From assembly GCA_025144025.1 (NCBI GenBank), contig JALXWS010000013.1, positions 1-64,000 of the forward strand: DNA of 64,000 nt. Reading direction: 5' to 3'. The notes beneath the pieces are model-generated. The model searched no databases and was not told the origin of the DNA. It saw only the letters and a list, made by a program, of their open reading frames with translations. The position numbers and the translations under genes were made by a program. The DNA is from Corynebacterium sp. p3-SID1241 (GTDB taxonomy: Bacteria > Actinomycetota > Actinomycetes > Mycobacteriales > Mycobacteriaceae). Positions 1 through 9,032 of this stretch are shown piece after piece. Position 1 is the stretch's first letter. The number at the start of each line of letters is the position of its first letter.

Positions 1-118
1 ACTTCAGCCAGAAACTTTACCGTCCCTGTGGGGCGCTGTCGGTCGCGCTGACTCACATAAAGTTACACAGCGACTCAAACAAACACAAATCCCCAGGCCA
101 ACGCTCCTTTTGAGTGGT
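1..118. other. Left edge, no gene recognised
   Basis: This short stretch lies downstream of the minus-strand operon that ends at 119. I see no open frame, repeat or convincing terminator in it. It may contain the tail or promoter of a gene outside the window. Confidence 0.4.
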
Positions 119-1090
119 TTAAGATATGCCCATCCAGGCACTCATTCCGCCACGGTGTGCATTTGCTCGGCGAATGTAGCTGGGCAGCGTCAATGCCCAG
201 ACTGCATAGAAGGCGACCGCCAACAAAAGCTGGGCACCCGCGGAGACCGGCACCAGAGTATGCAGAAGAGCCATCGCGGCAACGAGGACCAGATAGAGAG
301 CGGGTAGGTACCAGTTCTTCTTTCCCAGAAATTCCACACTGACCACCACAGGGGCACAGGTGGCACTGAGCAGCACGATGTCCGCTACAAGTTCACCGTC
401 ATTCGTCAGTACTGCGCTAAAGGTGCTCGCGACTAGGACAGGTATCAGGCCGAGCACGGCAGTATGCCGGGACCAAACAGCACGGCTTCCACCAAGTACC
501 GTGTATTCGCGCAGAGATACTCGCAAGCTGCACAAAGCCGCAGCTAGCGCTACCGCTGTCAGTGCCCAGCAGAAGCTTCCTAGGAAGCCTAGGATTGGGA
601 TCTGGTCCTCATACCTGTAGAGAGCAAGACCGATCGCAGGAGCCAAACACGCTGCGCCCCACGCCTTGACTTGGGGGCGATAAATTGCTTGCCCAGCCAA
701 GGTGCGGGGGAACCATCCAAATCCGCTTGAGGGTTGGGAACCTGTAGTGGTGTACCCGGCCCGTTTAGGAGTAGCCCTGCGGTACATAGACCACGCCGCT
801 GCGACGGCATAGATCGGCAATGCCCACCACAACTGCATGGTGAGGGCGCCGATAGCTGCCGCTAATGCGCACAGGGCAACGAGACTGCGGCGATGCTCAT
901 TCCAGATTTTCGAGCTTAGACCCACCAGCTGGTACTTCTTAAAGTCTGGTGCCAGGGTAAGTATTAGTGACAAGGAAAAGATCACCGGGAATACGTTCCA
1001 CGTTCCCTGCGCCATGACGGGCATGACCAGCAAAGCGAAAAAGAAGAAGGACCAGCTCCACCAATCGCCTAGGTACCACAGTAGCTTCAT
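119..1090 (-). CDS. Multi-pass membrane protein, probable ABC exporter permease
   Basis: The 323-residue product is strongly hydrophobic, with about eight to ten predicted membrane segments and no long soluble domain. It is the last gene of a three-gene operon. Its ATG overlaps the TGA of the ATPase gene as ATGA, so translation is probably coupled. In YtrA-type GntR operons a membrane protein of this size serves as the permease of the neighbouring ATPase, and that is the basis of the call. The sequence itself has no motif that names a substrate. Drug, peptide or lipid export are all possible. Confidence 0.6.
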   Translation of the reverse strand: MKLLWYLGDWWSWSFFFFALLVMPVMAQGTWNVFPVIFSLSLILTLAPDFKKYQLVGLSSKIWNEHRRSLVALCALAAAIGALTMQLWWALPIYAVAAAWSMYRRATPKRAGYTTTGSQPSSGFGWFPRTLAGQAIYRPQVKAWGAACLAPAIGLALYRYEDQIPILGFLGSFCWALTAVALAAALCSLRVSLREYTVLGGSRAVWSRHTAVLGLIPVLVASTFSAVLTNDGELVADIVLLSATCAPVVVSVEFLGKKNWYLPALYLVLVAAMALLHTLVPVSAGAQLLLAVAFYAVWALTLPSYIRRANAHRGGMSAWMGIS

Positions 1091-1890
1091 GCTTTGCCCT
1101 CCAATGCCAGCACCGCTCGCTCCAAGGAGACCTCATTGACTCGCAGGCCGTAGGCCTGGGCAGTGCGGAAAATGGGGTCGGTGGAAGCGGAGCGGGCGTC
1201 GATAAGCACGCGATCCCCTAAGGACGTAGTTTCCCTAGTCAGCTCAGGAAGGCCAAGCTCTTCGGCCGCTGCGGTGAGAGCCTCAGATGGGCCGGTGAGC
1301 TCTAGAATTCCCTCGATGAAGTCATCGATGGGACCGGAAATGGGATTATCTCCCATGAGAGAAACGGTATCGAGGAGGCCGGCCACCTCATTGAGGTGAT
1401 GGGTGGAGATGACTATGGTGCGACCGTGCTCCTCGCGCAACACCTGATAAAAGAGCTCGCGGCGCTGTGTATCGAGGCCGAGATAGGGTTCGTCGAGAAG
1501 CATGACTTCGCAGCCAGAAGCAACGGCGAAGATGAAGCCCACCGCAGACTTTTGCCCGCGGGACAGGGAAGAATAAGCCTTGGCCGGCACGTCGAAGCGA
1601 ACCAGCAGCTCATTAAACCGGTCATCGTTCCAGCGCGGCCAGCGTGCCTTTCCTATGACACCCAGCTTTCCGATGCCCCAGGAATCCGGCAGCGGGTTAT
1701 CAATCCCCATCAAAATAACCCGGTTGAGAACCGATTGCTTATCAAAGGGCTTCTCTCCAAAGACCGTGATACCGCCTGATTGGATTTGGCCGGCAATCTT
1801 GCGCAGGAGCGTGGTTTTGCCTATGCCGTTGGGGCCGACTAAGCCGTGTGTGAGGCCATCAGCAAAAGTGAATTCCCGTGTTGTAATCAT
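1087..1890 (-). CDS. ABC transporter ATP-binding protein
   Basis: The 267-residue product is a nucleotide-binding subunit. The Walker A motif GPNGIGKTT is at about residues 19-27, the signature LSRGQ at about 108-112, and Walker B VMLLDEP at about 128-134, followed by the switch-region STHH. The signature is LSRGQ rather than LSGGQ, as is common in YtrB/CcmA-like ATPases. About 90 residues follow the core domain and resemble the C-terminal extension of such exporters. The gene overlaps gntR upstream and the membrane-protein gene downstream by four bases each, so the three form one operon. The substrate is unknown. Confidence 0.9.
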   Translation of the reverse strand: MITTREFTFADGLTHGLVGPNGIGKTTLLRKIAGQIQSGGITVFGEKPFDKQSVLNRVILMGIDNPLPDSWGIGKLGVIGKARWPRWNDDRFNELLVRFDVPAKAYSSLSRGQKSAVGFIFAVASGCEVMLLDEPYLGLDTQRRELFYQVLREEHGRTIVISTHHLNEVAGLLDTVSLMGDNPISGPIDDFIEGILELTGPSEALTAAAEELGLPELTRETTSLGDRVLIDARSASTDPIFRTAQAYGLRVNEVSLERAVLALEGKA

Positions 1891-2261
1891 GAGTACATTC
1901 CTCGGCTTTCTGCAACGCGATCAAATAGGTCATGGAGCTGGGCGCGGTTGTAGCCCAGGCGAACAGCTTCGTCGACAAGCGGTGCCATATACTCCGCCGC
2001 GAAGTCGGCCCGGCGACGCTTACGAATCGTTGCCAGTGCTCCTTCCGCCACAAACATGCCGATGCCACGGCGTTTATCCAGCACCCCGATATCCACAAGT
2101 AGGTTTATCCCCTTCCGGGCGGTAGCCGGGTTGATGTTGTGAAAATCAGCGAGCTCATTAGTGGAAGGAGCCCTATCCCCCTCTGCAAGGCTTCCGTCCA
2201 CGATGGCATCTTCCACCAAGGTGGCAATCTGGCGGAAAAGTGGCTGCGTGGAATTATCCAT
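1887..2261 (-). CDS. GntR-family regulator, YtrA subfamily
   Basis: The 124-residue protein has an N-terminal winged helix-turn-helix (TNELADFHNINPATARKGIN at about residues 35-55) and a short helical tail of about 50 residues. This is the compact YtrA layout without a large effector domain. I chose the ATG at 2261 over the in-frame TTG at 2264. It is the first gene of an operon with an ABC ATPase and a membrane protein, the usual partners of YtrA regulators, which repress their own operon. An 18-bp palindrome 22 bp upstream is the likely operator. Confidence 0.88.
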   Translation of the reverse strand: MDNSTQPLFRQIATLVEDAIVDGSLAEGDRAPSTNELADFHNINPATARKGINLLVDIGVLDKRRGIGMFVAEGALATIRKRRRADFAAEYMAPLVDEAVRLGYNRAQLHDLFDRVAESRGMYS

Positions 2262-2282
2262 CAATTCTCGGTTCGTTGGTTA

Positions 2283-2300
2283 GTTAGTTGTGTAACTAAC
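2283..2300. promoter_or_regulatory. Palindromic operator upstream of gntR
   Basis: The sequence GTTAGTTGTGTAACTAAC is a perfect inverted repeat (7-bp arms, 4-bp centre). It lies 22 bp before the gntR start, where a repressor would block its own promoter. YtrA-type regulators usually bind such a site next to their own gene. Binding here is inferred. Confidence 0.6.
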
Positions 2301-2463
2301 CATATCGGCAACACCCTACCCTTGCAATACTTCCAACGAGAAAACTTTTTGCTGCCACTGCGCTGGGAATTTGCCCAAGGTTATCGACGTTTTGTGACTA
2401 ATGGGGCACACTGGAAACCACAAAGAATTTTATTTAGCACAATTAGAACGGAACTTAGGAGCC

Positions 2464-3561
2464 ATGCTTGAACGCACACTTGTCTTTGTCGATACCTCAT
2501 ACTTGCTTGCAAGCTTTTATAATTCGTGGGAAACGGGGGCCCGCGCACAGCTAGAGATCGATCTACCCGAGGTAGTCAGCACCATGGGTGGGATGATCGA
2601 AAACCAACTGGGAACCCCAATTCAACGCCAGTATTGGTATGACGGAATCCCAGATACCGGCCCACACCGTTATCAGCGAGCCCTGCGCACGTGCGAAGGG
2701 GTCCAGCTGCGCACCGGTCAGCTCATCGAATGGGGCGAGCGCCGCACCCAAAAGGCCGTAGATACCCGCCTCGTGGCAGACATGGTCATCGCCGCCATGA
2801 AGGGCCAATTCACTGACTTTGTGCTCGTCAGTGGCGATGCGGACATGATTCCCGGCGCTCAAGCGGCCGTGGATAACGGCATCCGCGTCCATCTTTATGG
2901 GTTTGGCTGGGACTCCATGTCCTCCGCACTGCGCCATGCCTGCGATTCCACCACCATTTTGGATCCGCGCGAAGACTTTGCAGATTCCATGGAACTGCAG
3001 GTTCTTGAGGGACCACTTCCGCCAGTGGTGCGCGAAAATACGCCCCAAGATGACGAGGAAATGCCGGAACCGGATGAATGCGGCGAGCCTTCAGAAGTTG
3101 AGGCCGCCTTCGGCGCCAACGAGAAACCCACCCCGGCACCGACTCCAAAGCCAGCGCCACCAAAGGCAGAGTCCACGGAAGATTCTCCTTCCGCGGATGG
3201 CTCTCCGGAGGAAAAGCCGGCACCGAAGCCTTCAATGATGGCGCCCCGCCGCAAGCTGCGGTCCAAATATGTTCCGCTACCGGAGGAAGTTTGGAGCTCG
3301 GCCGGTTTCCAGTCGCCCTTCGATGTGGGCCAACAATACGCCTCGTGGTGGTTTGATAACGCTGCTAGCACCGAGCAGCGCGATCAGGCACATCTACTCT
3401 CCGGTGGCGGGCTTCCCCCGGAGATCGATCGCCCACTATTGCAGTTTGCCTGCGAAACCCTACACGAATACACCCTGACCGAAACCCAGCGCGTGAACCT
3501 GCGCGATGGATTCCACTCAGGTATTCGTGGAGTTCTGATTAACGTTCGCCGGCAAAATTAA
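2464..3561 (+). CDS. NYN-domain (LabA/DUF88-like) putative ribonuclease
   Basis: The 365-residue protein begins with a NYN/PIN-like domain of about 160 residues. It has the early acidic residue in LVFVDTSYLL, and further acidic residues in DTRLVADMVIAA and LVSGDADMIPGAQAA, which is the usual metal-binding pattern. A Pro/Glu-rich, low-complexity linker follows at about residues 200-265, then a conserved helical C-terminal domain of about 100 residues. I chose the ATG at 2464 because TTAGGAG precedes it. An in-frame start at 2401 is possible but would add residues before the first strand. RNA cleavage is the family expectation and the target is unknown. The stop overlaps that of the convergent pspA gene. 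Confidence 0.8.
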   Translation: MLERTLVFVDTSYLLASFYNSWETGARAQLEIDLPEVVSTMGGMIENQLGTPIQRQYWYDGIPDTGPHRYQRALRTCEGVQLRTGQLIEWGERRTQKAVDTRLVADMVIAAMKGQFTDFVLVSGDADMIPGAQAAVDNGIRVHLYGFGWDSMSSALRHACDSTTILDPREDFADSMELQVLEGPLPPVVRENTPQDDEEMPEPDECGEPSEVEAAFGANEKPTPAPTPKPAPPKAESTEDSPSADGSPEEKPAPKPSMMAPRRKLRSKYVPLPEEVWSSAGFQSPFDVGQQYASWWFDNAASTEQRDQAHLLSGGGLPPEIDRPLLQFACETLHEYTLTETQRVNLRDGFHSGIRGVLINVRRQN

Positions 3562-4295
3562 TCGCCAGATTCGAGCTCTTTCTTCTTTTTAAGATCCGCG
3601 CGGATGGCATCGAGGCGCGCAGTCGCCTTCATGTCATTGCCGGCGGCTTGGATCTCATTAATGCGATCGCCACCGGTGGCGTGCTGCAATTCTTGGGCAC
3701 CAAGGGCATCGGCGTAGCGCTTTTCAATCTTGGCACGCACGGAATCAAGAGTAGGTACGGAATCGTCCGGGTTGAGCTGATTCATGGAATCAATAGCCTG
3801 GGCGTTCTTTTCTTGCATAGCCGCCTGGTCCGCCTGAGCCTCCAGCTGGCTAACCTGCGCTAGTTGTTCCTTCAAGCGCGCCTCAGACTGCTGCTGCTGG
3901 CTCTTGGCCTGCGCGGCAGCCTGCTCCGCGGCGGCGTATTGCTGTTTGACGTCTTCTAGCTCCTGCTCCACTGCAACCAGCTGGGACGCAACAACTTCGG
4001 CAGCCTGATTGTACTCGGAGGCCTTTTGCGGATCTTCTGCCGCATCCGCCAGCTCAAGCGCACGCTGAGTTTGAGACTGGTAATCCTGCTGGGACTTGAC
4101 CAGGCGGTTCATCTGCATCTCCAGCTGGGACTTATGACCGATGATTTCTGCGGCGTGATCAGAGATCTGCTGGTGCTGCTCCTTCGCGGCCTGAACGGCC
4201 TGCTGGATCTGCACCTTGGGGTCAGCGTTCTCATCAATCTTTTGATCGAAGGAACTCATCATGTACTTCCAGCCCTTGCTGAAGGGATTAGCCAT
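3558..4295 (-). CDS. pspA: PspA/IM30-family envelope stress protein
   Basis: The 245-residue protein is almost wholly coiled coil, with Gln/Ala/Glu-rich heptads from about residue 25 to 190. The amphipathic N-terminus MANPFSKGWKYMMSSFDQKI is typical of PspA/Vipp1 proteins, which bind stressed inner membranes and form ESCRT-III-like assemblies. No PspB/C partners are nearby. The actinobacterial neighbours differ, and here the gene converges on the NYN gene. A terminator upstream separates it from thioredoxin. A good Shine-Dalgarno sequence (AGGAGA) precedes the ATG. Confidence 0.88.
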   Translation of the reverse strand: MANPFSKGWKYMMSSFDQKIDENADPKVQIQQAVQAAKEQHQQISDHAAEIIGHKSQLEMQMNRLVKSQQDYQSQTQRALELADAAEDPQKASEYNQAAEVVASQLVAVEQELEDVKQQYAAAEQAAAQAKSQQQQSEARLKEQLAQVSQLEAQADQAAMQEKNAQAIDSMNQLNPDDSVPTLDSVRAKIEKRYADALGAQELQHATGGDRINEIQAAGNDMKATARLDAIRADLKKKKELESGD

Positions 4296-4314
4296 TATCT
4301 TCTCCTTTGGTCAT

Positions 4315-4361
4315 AAAAAAGACGCTTTCTAGCGAGTTTAGCGATACTCACCAGAAAGCGC
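4315..4361 (-). terminator. Rho-independent terminator of the thioredoxin gene
   Basis: Read on the minus strand, GGCGCTTTCT pairs with AGAAAGCGTC across a loop of about 22 nt and is followed by six T residues. It lies directly after the thioredoxin stop and before pspA, so the two genes are probably separate units. Confidence 0.8.
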
Positions 4362-4378
4362 CGAGGAAGTTGGTGGGA

Positions 4379-4747
4379 TTAACCCTGCGCATTCTGCTCT
4401 TCTACCTGGCGGCGAACCTCTTCCATGTCGAGGTCCTTCACCTGCTTCAAGAGGTCCTCCAAGGCCGCGGGGGGCAAAGCTCCAGCTTCACGGAAGACAA
4501 GGATGCCATCGCGGAAGATCATCAACGTAGGAATGGACTGAATCTCCAACGCGGATGCCAAGCCCTGATTTGCTTCGGTGTCGAGCTTGGCAAAGGTGGC
4601 ATCCGTGTGCTCTTCGGAGGCCTTTTCAAAAACCGGCGCAAAGCGCTTGCAAGGGCCGCACCAATCGGCCCACGCATCTACGAGCGTAATGCCCTCGCCG
4701 GTAACGGTTTCTTCAAAGTTTTCTTCGGTGACATCGATAGTAGCCAT
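4379..4747 (-). CDS. Thioredoxin
   Basis: The 122-residue protein has a complete thioredoxin fold with the active site WCGPC at about residues 29-33 and the cis-proline in SIPTLMIF at about 74. A charged helical extension of about 15 residues follows the fold. I chose the ATG at 4747 because AGGAGTT precedes it; a longer reading upstream is open but has no support. It reduces protein disulfides in the cytoplasm. It is divergent from copZ-copA and shares a 117-bp intergenic region with a copper-type operator, so joint response to copper is possible. Confidence 0.92.
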   Translation of the reverse strand: MATIDVTEENFEETVTGEGITLVDAWADWCGPCKRFAPVFEKASEEHTDATFAKLDTEANQGLASALEIQSIPTLMIFRDGILVFREAGALPPAALEDLLKQVKDLDMEEVRRQVEEQNAQG

Positions 4748-4802
4748 GGTTATTCTAACTCCTTTGCGGATTGCTTTATTCCCCAACGTACATGAAAAAT
4801 CC

Positions 4803-4831
4803 TTGTCATATACCCCTATGGGGTATAAAAT
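4803..4831 (+). promoter_or_regulatory. copZ promoter with CsoR-type operator
   Basis: A -35-like TTGTCA (4803-4808) and a -10-like TATAAAAT (4824-4831) flank TATACCCCTATGGGGTATA (4809-4827), a near-perfect palindrome. C/G-rich arms ending in TA are typical of operators of CsoR-type copper repressors. The placement between the promoter boxes fits repression relieved by Cu(I). No csoR gene is in the window. Confidence 0.72.
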
Positions 4832-4864
4832 GAGGCCGGAAACCAACCTTAAGAAAGGAAAATC

Positions 4865-5065
4865 ATGAGCACCAAGAACTACACCGTAGAGGGCATGACC
4901 TGCGGACATTGCGAAATGTCGGTAAAGGAAGAGGTCGGCGAAATTTCCGGCGTTAGCGAGGTCACTGCTGACCACACCACCGGCGCCGTTACGGTTACCG
5001 GAACCGATTTCACCGACGAGCAAGTAGCGGCCGCCGTAGCAGAAGCCGGCTACACACTGAAGTAG
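4865..5065 (+). CDS. copZ: Copper chaperone, HMA domain
   Basis: The 66-residue protein is a single heavy-metal-associated domain with the metal-binding motif GMTCGHC at about residues 10-16. CopZ proteins carry Cu(I) to the CopA ATPase. AAGGAAA precedes the ATG. Only 8 bp separate it from copA, and the two are under one CsoR-type promoter. Confidence 0.93.
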   Translation: MSTKNYTVEGMTCGHCEMSVKEEVGEISGVSEVTADHTTGAVTVTGTDFTDEQVAAAVAEAGYTLK

Positions 5066-5073
5066 GCGAGACT

Positions 5074-7227
5074 ATGTCCCACCTGGATCTTGGCGTCAGG
5101 GGCATGACGTGCACCTCTTGCTCCTCCCGCGTTGAGCGCAAGCTCAACAAACTCGAGGGAGTAAGCGCCAGCGTCAACTTCGCTACCGAGGCGGCGGCCA
5201 TCGAGTACGACTCCCAGACGGTAAGTCCACAGGAGCTCATTTCGGTGGTAGAGGGTGCGGGTTACGGCGCCTTCGATATGGCGGCGGCGAAGACGGAGGA
5301 GCCACAAGCCGAGAAGAACAGTGACGGGGGATTGCTGCGCCGCACCGTTATCTCCGGCGCACTATCGCTACCGCTCATGGTGGTATCGATGTGGCCGGCG
5401 TTGCAATTTCAGAATTGGCAATGGGCCTGTGCCATCGTAGCCACCATCGTTTTCGTCTTCGGCGGCGCGCCTTTCCACACAGCAACGTGGACAAACCTCA
5501 AACACGGTTCTTTCACCATGGACACCCTAATCACCATGGGAACCTCAGCGGCCTACTTTTGGTCGCTGTGGGCGCTCTTTGTCGGTAACGCGGGCGAGCC
5601 GGGCATGAAGATGCATATGACCCTAGATGCGAATGCAGCGCATATGGATCATATCTATTTTGAGTCCGTGGGCATGGTGATTACGTTCCTACTGCTCGGC
5701 CGCTGGTTCGAGGCGCGAGCAAAGGGCCAATCTTCAGAAGCGTTGCACGAGTTGCTCTCCTTGGGAGCAAAGGAAGCCTCGGTTCTAGACGCAGAGGGCG
5801 AACACCGCGTGCCCATTGCAAAGCTTCAGGTAGGCGATGTCTTTGTAGTCCGCCCAGGTGAGAAGATCGCCACCGATGGCATCGTGGTGGCGGGCAGCTC
5901 GGCCGTCGATACTTCCATGATTACCGGCGAGCCAGTCCCTGTTGAGGTAAGTACTGGAGATGCGGTCACTGGTGCGACCATCAACGCTTCGGGCCGCATT
6001 GAGGTGCGCGCAACCAAGGTTGGTGAGGACACTGTTCTCTCCCAGATGGCCCAGTTGGTCACGGATGCACAAACATCCAAAGCTCCAGTGCAACGCCTCG
6101 TAGATCGCATCGCACAAGTCTTTGTCCCTGTAGTAATTGCGGTGGCTGCACTTACGCTGATTGTTCATCTCTTCTTCGGCGGGGTGGCGCCAGCCTTCAT
6201 TGCCGCCGTCTCCGTCCTCATTGTGGCCTGCCCATGCGCTATGGGCTTGGCGACGCCTACCGCCATCCTCGTCGGCACCGGCCGCGGGGCACAGCTCGGG
6301 CTTGTCATTAAGGGCCCTGAGATCCTGGAATCTACCCGGCAAGTCGACACCATCGTCATGGACAAAACCGGCACGGTCACGGCCGGAGAGATGTCTGTCA
6401 CCGCCGTCCATGGTGACGTGCTCGAACTGGCCGCGGCCGTGGAGCACAATTCCGAGCACCCCATCGCTCGCGCTATCGCCCGAGAAAGCACGGTGGAACC
6501 AGCTACTGATTTTGCTGTAGTTTCAGGCGGCGTGGAAGGAACTGTGGAGGGGGTCCGGGTGGGCGTCGGCAAGCCGCAAGGCCCCTTGGGTGACTTAGAA
6601 GCACCGTTCCGCGAGGCACAAGATTCTGGTGCCACGCCGGTGGTTGTCTCCGTGGACGGCCAACCTGCCGGAATCATTGAGGTCCGCGATACTATCAAGC
6701 CCAGCTCGGCGGCCGCTGTGGCCCAAATGAAGGAGCTGGGGCTCACCCCTTACCTGCTGACAGGCGATAACGCTGGGGCCGCGCGCGCCGTGGCCGCCGA
6801 AGTTGGAATCGATCACGTCAGCGCCGAAGTCCTCCCGGAAGACAAAGTAAATAGCATCAAAGAACTGCAGAACTCCGGGCATACCGTGGCGATGGTAGGC
6901 GACGGCATTAACGACGCCGCCGCGCTTGCCCAAGCGGACCTTGGCCTCGCCATGGGCGCGGGTACCGACGTGGCAATTGAAGCCTCCGATATCACCCTGA
7001 TGAATGGCGATCTGCGTTGCGCCGCTGATGCTATTCGGCTCTCGCGCCGCACGCTGGCAATTATCAAAGGCAACCTTTTCTGGGCCTTCGCCTATAACGT
7101 CGTACTCATTCCCGTGGCCGCGCTGGGCTGGCTCAACCCCCTACTGGCCGGCCTTGCCATGGCGCTGAGCTCGGTTTTTGTAGTTACCAACTCACTACGC
7201 CTGAAAGGTTTCTCTGTTCAGCGATAG
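5074..7227 (+). CDS. copA: Copper-exporting P1B-type ATPase
   Basis: The 717-residue membrane ATPase exports Cu(I). In order it has one HMA domain (GMTCTSC near residue 10), membrane helices, the actuator motif ITGEP (about 290), the transmembrane metal site ACPCAMG (about 386), the phosphorylation site DKTGT (about 430), and the hinge motif GDGINDAA (about 609). CPC, together with pairing to copZ, points to Cu(I) rather than Zn or Cd. One HMA domain and this length are normal for the family. It is the second gene of the copZA operon. Confidence 0.95.
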   Translation: MSHLDLGVRGMTCTSCSSRVERKLNKLEGVSASVNFATEAAAIEYDSQTVSPQELISVVEGAGYGAFDMAAAKTEEPQAEKNSDGGLLRRTVISGALSLPLMVVSMWPALQFQNWQWACAIVATIVFVFGGAPFHTATWTNLKHGSFTMDTLITMGTSAAYFWSLWALFVGNAGEPGMKMHMTLDANAAHMDHIYFESVGMVITFLLLGRWFEARAKGQSSEALHELLSLGAKEASVLDAEGEHRVPIAKLQVGDVFVVRPGEKIATDGIVVAGSSAVDTSMITGEPVPVEVSTGDAVTGATINASGRIEVRATKVGEDTVLSQMAQLVTDAQTSKAPVQRLVDRIAQVFVPVVIAVAALTLIVHLFFGGVAPAFIAAVSVLIVACPCAMGLATPTAILVGTGRGAQLGLVIKGPEILESTRQVDTIVMDKTGTVTAGEMSVTAVHGDVLELAAAVEHNSEHPIARAIARESTVEPATDFAVVSGGVEGTVEGVRVGVGKPQGPLGDLEAPFREAQDSGATPVVVSVDGQPAGIIEVRDTIKPSSAAAVAQMKELGLTPYLLTGDNAGAARAVAAEVGIDHVSAEVLPEDKVNSIKELQNSGHTVAMVGDGINDAAALAQADLGLAMGAGTDVAIEASDITLMNGDLRCAADAIRLSRRTLAIIKGNLFWAFAYNVVLIPVAALGWLNPLLAGLAMALSSVFVVTNSLRLKGFSVQR

Positions 7228-7236
7228 TATTATCGC

Positions 7237-8538
7237 ATGCTCAGCCGCACCGAACGTCTCGATCGCCTTCCCGTCACCTCTAAGCACAAGCGCCTACTCC
7301 TAGGTTCCGGCCTTGGATGGGCGCTTGATGCCATGGATGTAGGGCTAATCTCGTTCATCATGGCCGCCCTTGCCGTTCACTGGGATCTAGGTCCTAGCCA
7401 GACCTCTTGGTTAGCCTCAGCAGGCTTCCTTGGCTTGGCGCTCGGTGCAACCTTTGGCGGATTGCTGGCAGATAAGTTCGGCCGCCGCAATGTCTTTTCT
7501 CTCACCTTGCTTATCTACGGCTTGGCAACAGGGGCATCCGCGCTAACTGGGGGACTTGCGGTTCTCATCTTCTTCCGATTCATCGTTGGGTTGGGCCTCG
7601 GAGCCGAGCTACCAGTTGCCTCCACGCTCATATCCGAATTCGCGCCTCGGCGGGTCCGCGGAAGGATGGTAGTCATTCTCGAGGCATTCTGGGCATTGGG
7701 ATGGATCCTTGCGGCCATCATCGGCACTTTCGTGGTGAGCACAGGTGAATCCGGTTGGCGCTGGGCCCTGGCCCTTGGCATGCTGCCAGCCGCGTATTCA
7801 ATCTATGTGCGCCGCGGTCTACCAGAATCTGTGCGCTTTCTTGAATCCAAGGGCCGCCATGATGAAGCCGAAGCTATCGTTGCCAGTTTCGAAGCCGCGG
7901 CAGAAGACCGGCCGCTGGACGATGCCCTCCCAGACCCCACACCTTCCCCCGCAGCGTCTATCTGGAGTCCGCAGCTACGAAGGCGGACCGCAGCGTTGTG
8001 GACCATTTGGTTCTGTGTAAACCTCTCCTACTATGGCGCCTTCATCTGGATTCCTTCTCTGCTAGTAGCCGACGGTTTCTCCCTAGTGAAATCGTTTAGT
8101 TTTACCCTCATCATCACCCTTGCCCAACTTCCTGGCTACGCGGCGGCAGCTTGGCTCATCGAGCTCTGGGGCAGGCGGGTAACCCTCGCGGTATTCCTGC
8201 TCGGCTCGGCAGCAGCGGCCGGCCTATATGGAGCAGCAGCTACGGAAGCATTGATCATCCTGGCTGGTTGTCTGCTCTCCTTCTTCAACCTCGGCGCCTG
8301 GGGAGCCCTCTATGCCATCGGTCCGGAGTTGTATCCCACTTCACTGCGAGGGCGTGGTACGGGAGCGGCAGCAGGCTTCGGTAGGCTAGCATCCATTGCG
8401 GCGCCACTTATTGTCCCGCCACTGCTTGCTGCGGGTGGGACGGCCTGGTTATTTGTTGTATTCGCCGCAGCGTTTGCCATTGCGGCTGCCGCTGCCTTCA
8501 GTCTGCCCGAGCAGAAAGGAATAGCGCTTGCTCAGTAG
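7237..8538 (+). CDS. MFS transporter, NiaP/sugar-porter-like
   Basis: The 433-residue protein has 12 predicted membrane helices. The family loop motif GGLLADKFGRRN is after helix 2, ELPVASTLISEFAPRRVRGR is after helix 4, and a charged loop of about 50 residues lies between the two halves. The pattern GPELYPTSLRGRGTG in the second half is shared by niacin transporters (NiaP) and related organic-acid carriers. The substrate is not shown by the sequence. The -10-like TAGTAT lies 6 nt before the ATG with no Shine-Dalgarno sequence, so the mRNA is probably leaderless and independent of copA. Confidence 0.8.
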   Translation: MLSRTERLDRLPVTSKHKRLLLGSGLGWALDAMDVGLISFIMAALAVHWDLGPSQTSWLASAGFLGLALGATFGGLLADKFGRRNVFSLTLLIYGLATGASALTGGLAVLIFFRFIVGLGLGAELPVASTLISEFAPRRVRGRMVVILEAFWALGWILAAIIGTFVVSTGESGWRWALALGMLPAAYSIYVRRGLPESVRFLESKGRHDEAEAIVASFEAAAEDRPLDDALPDPTPSPAASIWSPQLRRRTAALWTIWFCVNLSYYGAFIWIPSLLVADGFSLVKSFSFTLIITLAQLPGYAAAAWLIELWGRRVTLAVFLLGSAAAAGLYGAAATEALIILAGCLLSFFNLGAWGALYAIGPELYPTSLRGRGTGAAAGFGRLASIAAPLIVPPLLAAGGTAWLFVVFAAAFAIAAAAAFSLPEQKGIALAQ

Positions 8539-9031
8539 GCTCTCCCTCGCCGCGTGGACGGCCGTTATGGTCGCATTGACCACGCTCAAGCCTTTCTACC
8601 AAATCGGCTATTTGTGGAAACCTGAAAATCAGCGTGCCCGAGAACTGCGCTGGGTGCCCCTGGATGAATTCTCCGGCGGCAGCTGGTTTGGTCCGCTATT
8701 TGAGTACGCGGGAAACACAGCCTTCTTTATCCCGTTTGGAATGCTGGTGTTTAGCCTGTGCCGCTCTATTAAAACTACTGCGGCGTGGGGATTTGGCCTG
8801 AGCCTAGTGCTGGAGGTGTGCCAATATGCGTTTGCGCTTGGGCGAACGGATATTGATGACCTCGTATTTAACACCGTGGGCGCACTCATCGGTGCTGTAT
8901 TGGCACGCCTGTGCGGCGGACGTCTTTTCCCTGTGTGGCGCTGGTTAGCCCTTGCCGCAGCTGCGGTTTTCTTGTTATTGGTCATACTCGGCCCACGATT
9001 GGGCGATCCCAACGCGGTGGTGGACCTGTAA
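8528..9031 (+). CDS. VanZ-family membrane protein
   Basis: The 167-residue protein has four to five membrane helices with the VanZ pattern: NTAFFIPFGMLVF in an early helix and TDIDDLVFNTVGALIGA near the third. VanZ proteins have been linked to teicoplanin resistance and envelope homeostasis, but the biochemical role is not settled. The TTG start at 8528 lies within the end of the MFS gene, which implies coupled translation. A second VanZ protein is at 34484. Confidence 0.78.
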   Translation: MLSRLSLAAWTAVMVALTTLKPFYQIGYLWKPENQRARELRWVPLDEFSGGSWFGPLFEYAGNTAFFIPFGMLVFSLCRSIKTTAAWGFGLSLVLEVCQYAFALGRTDIDDLVFNTVGALIGAVLARLCGGRLFPVWRWLALAAAAVFLLLVILGPRLGDPNAVVDL

Positions 9032-9032
9032 T

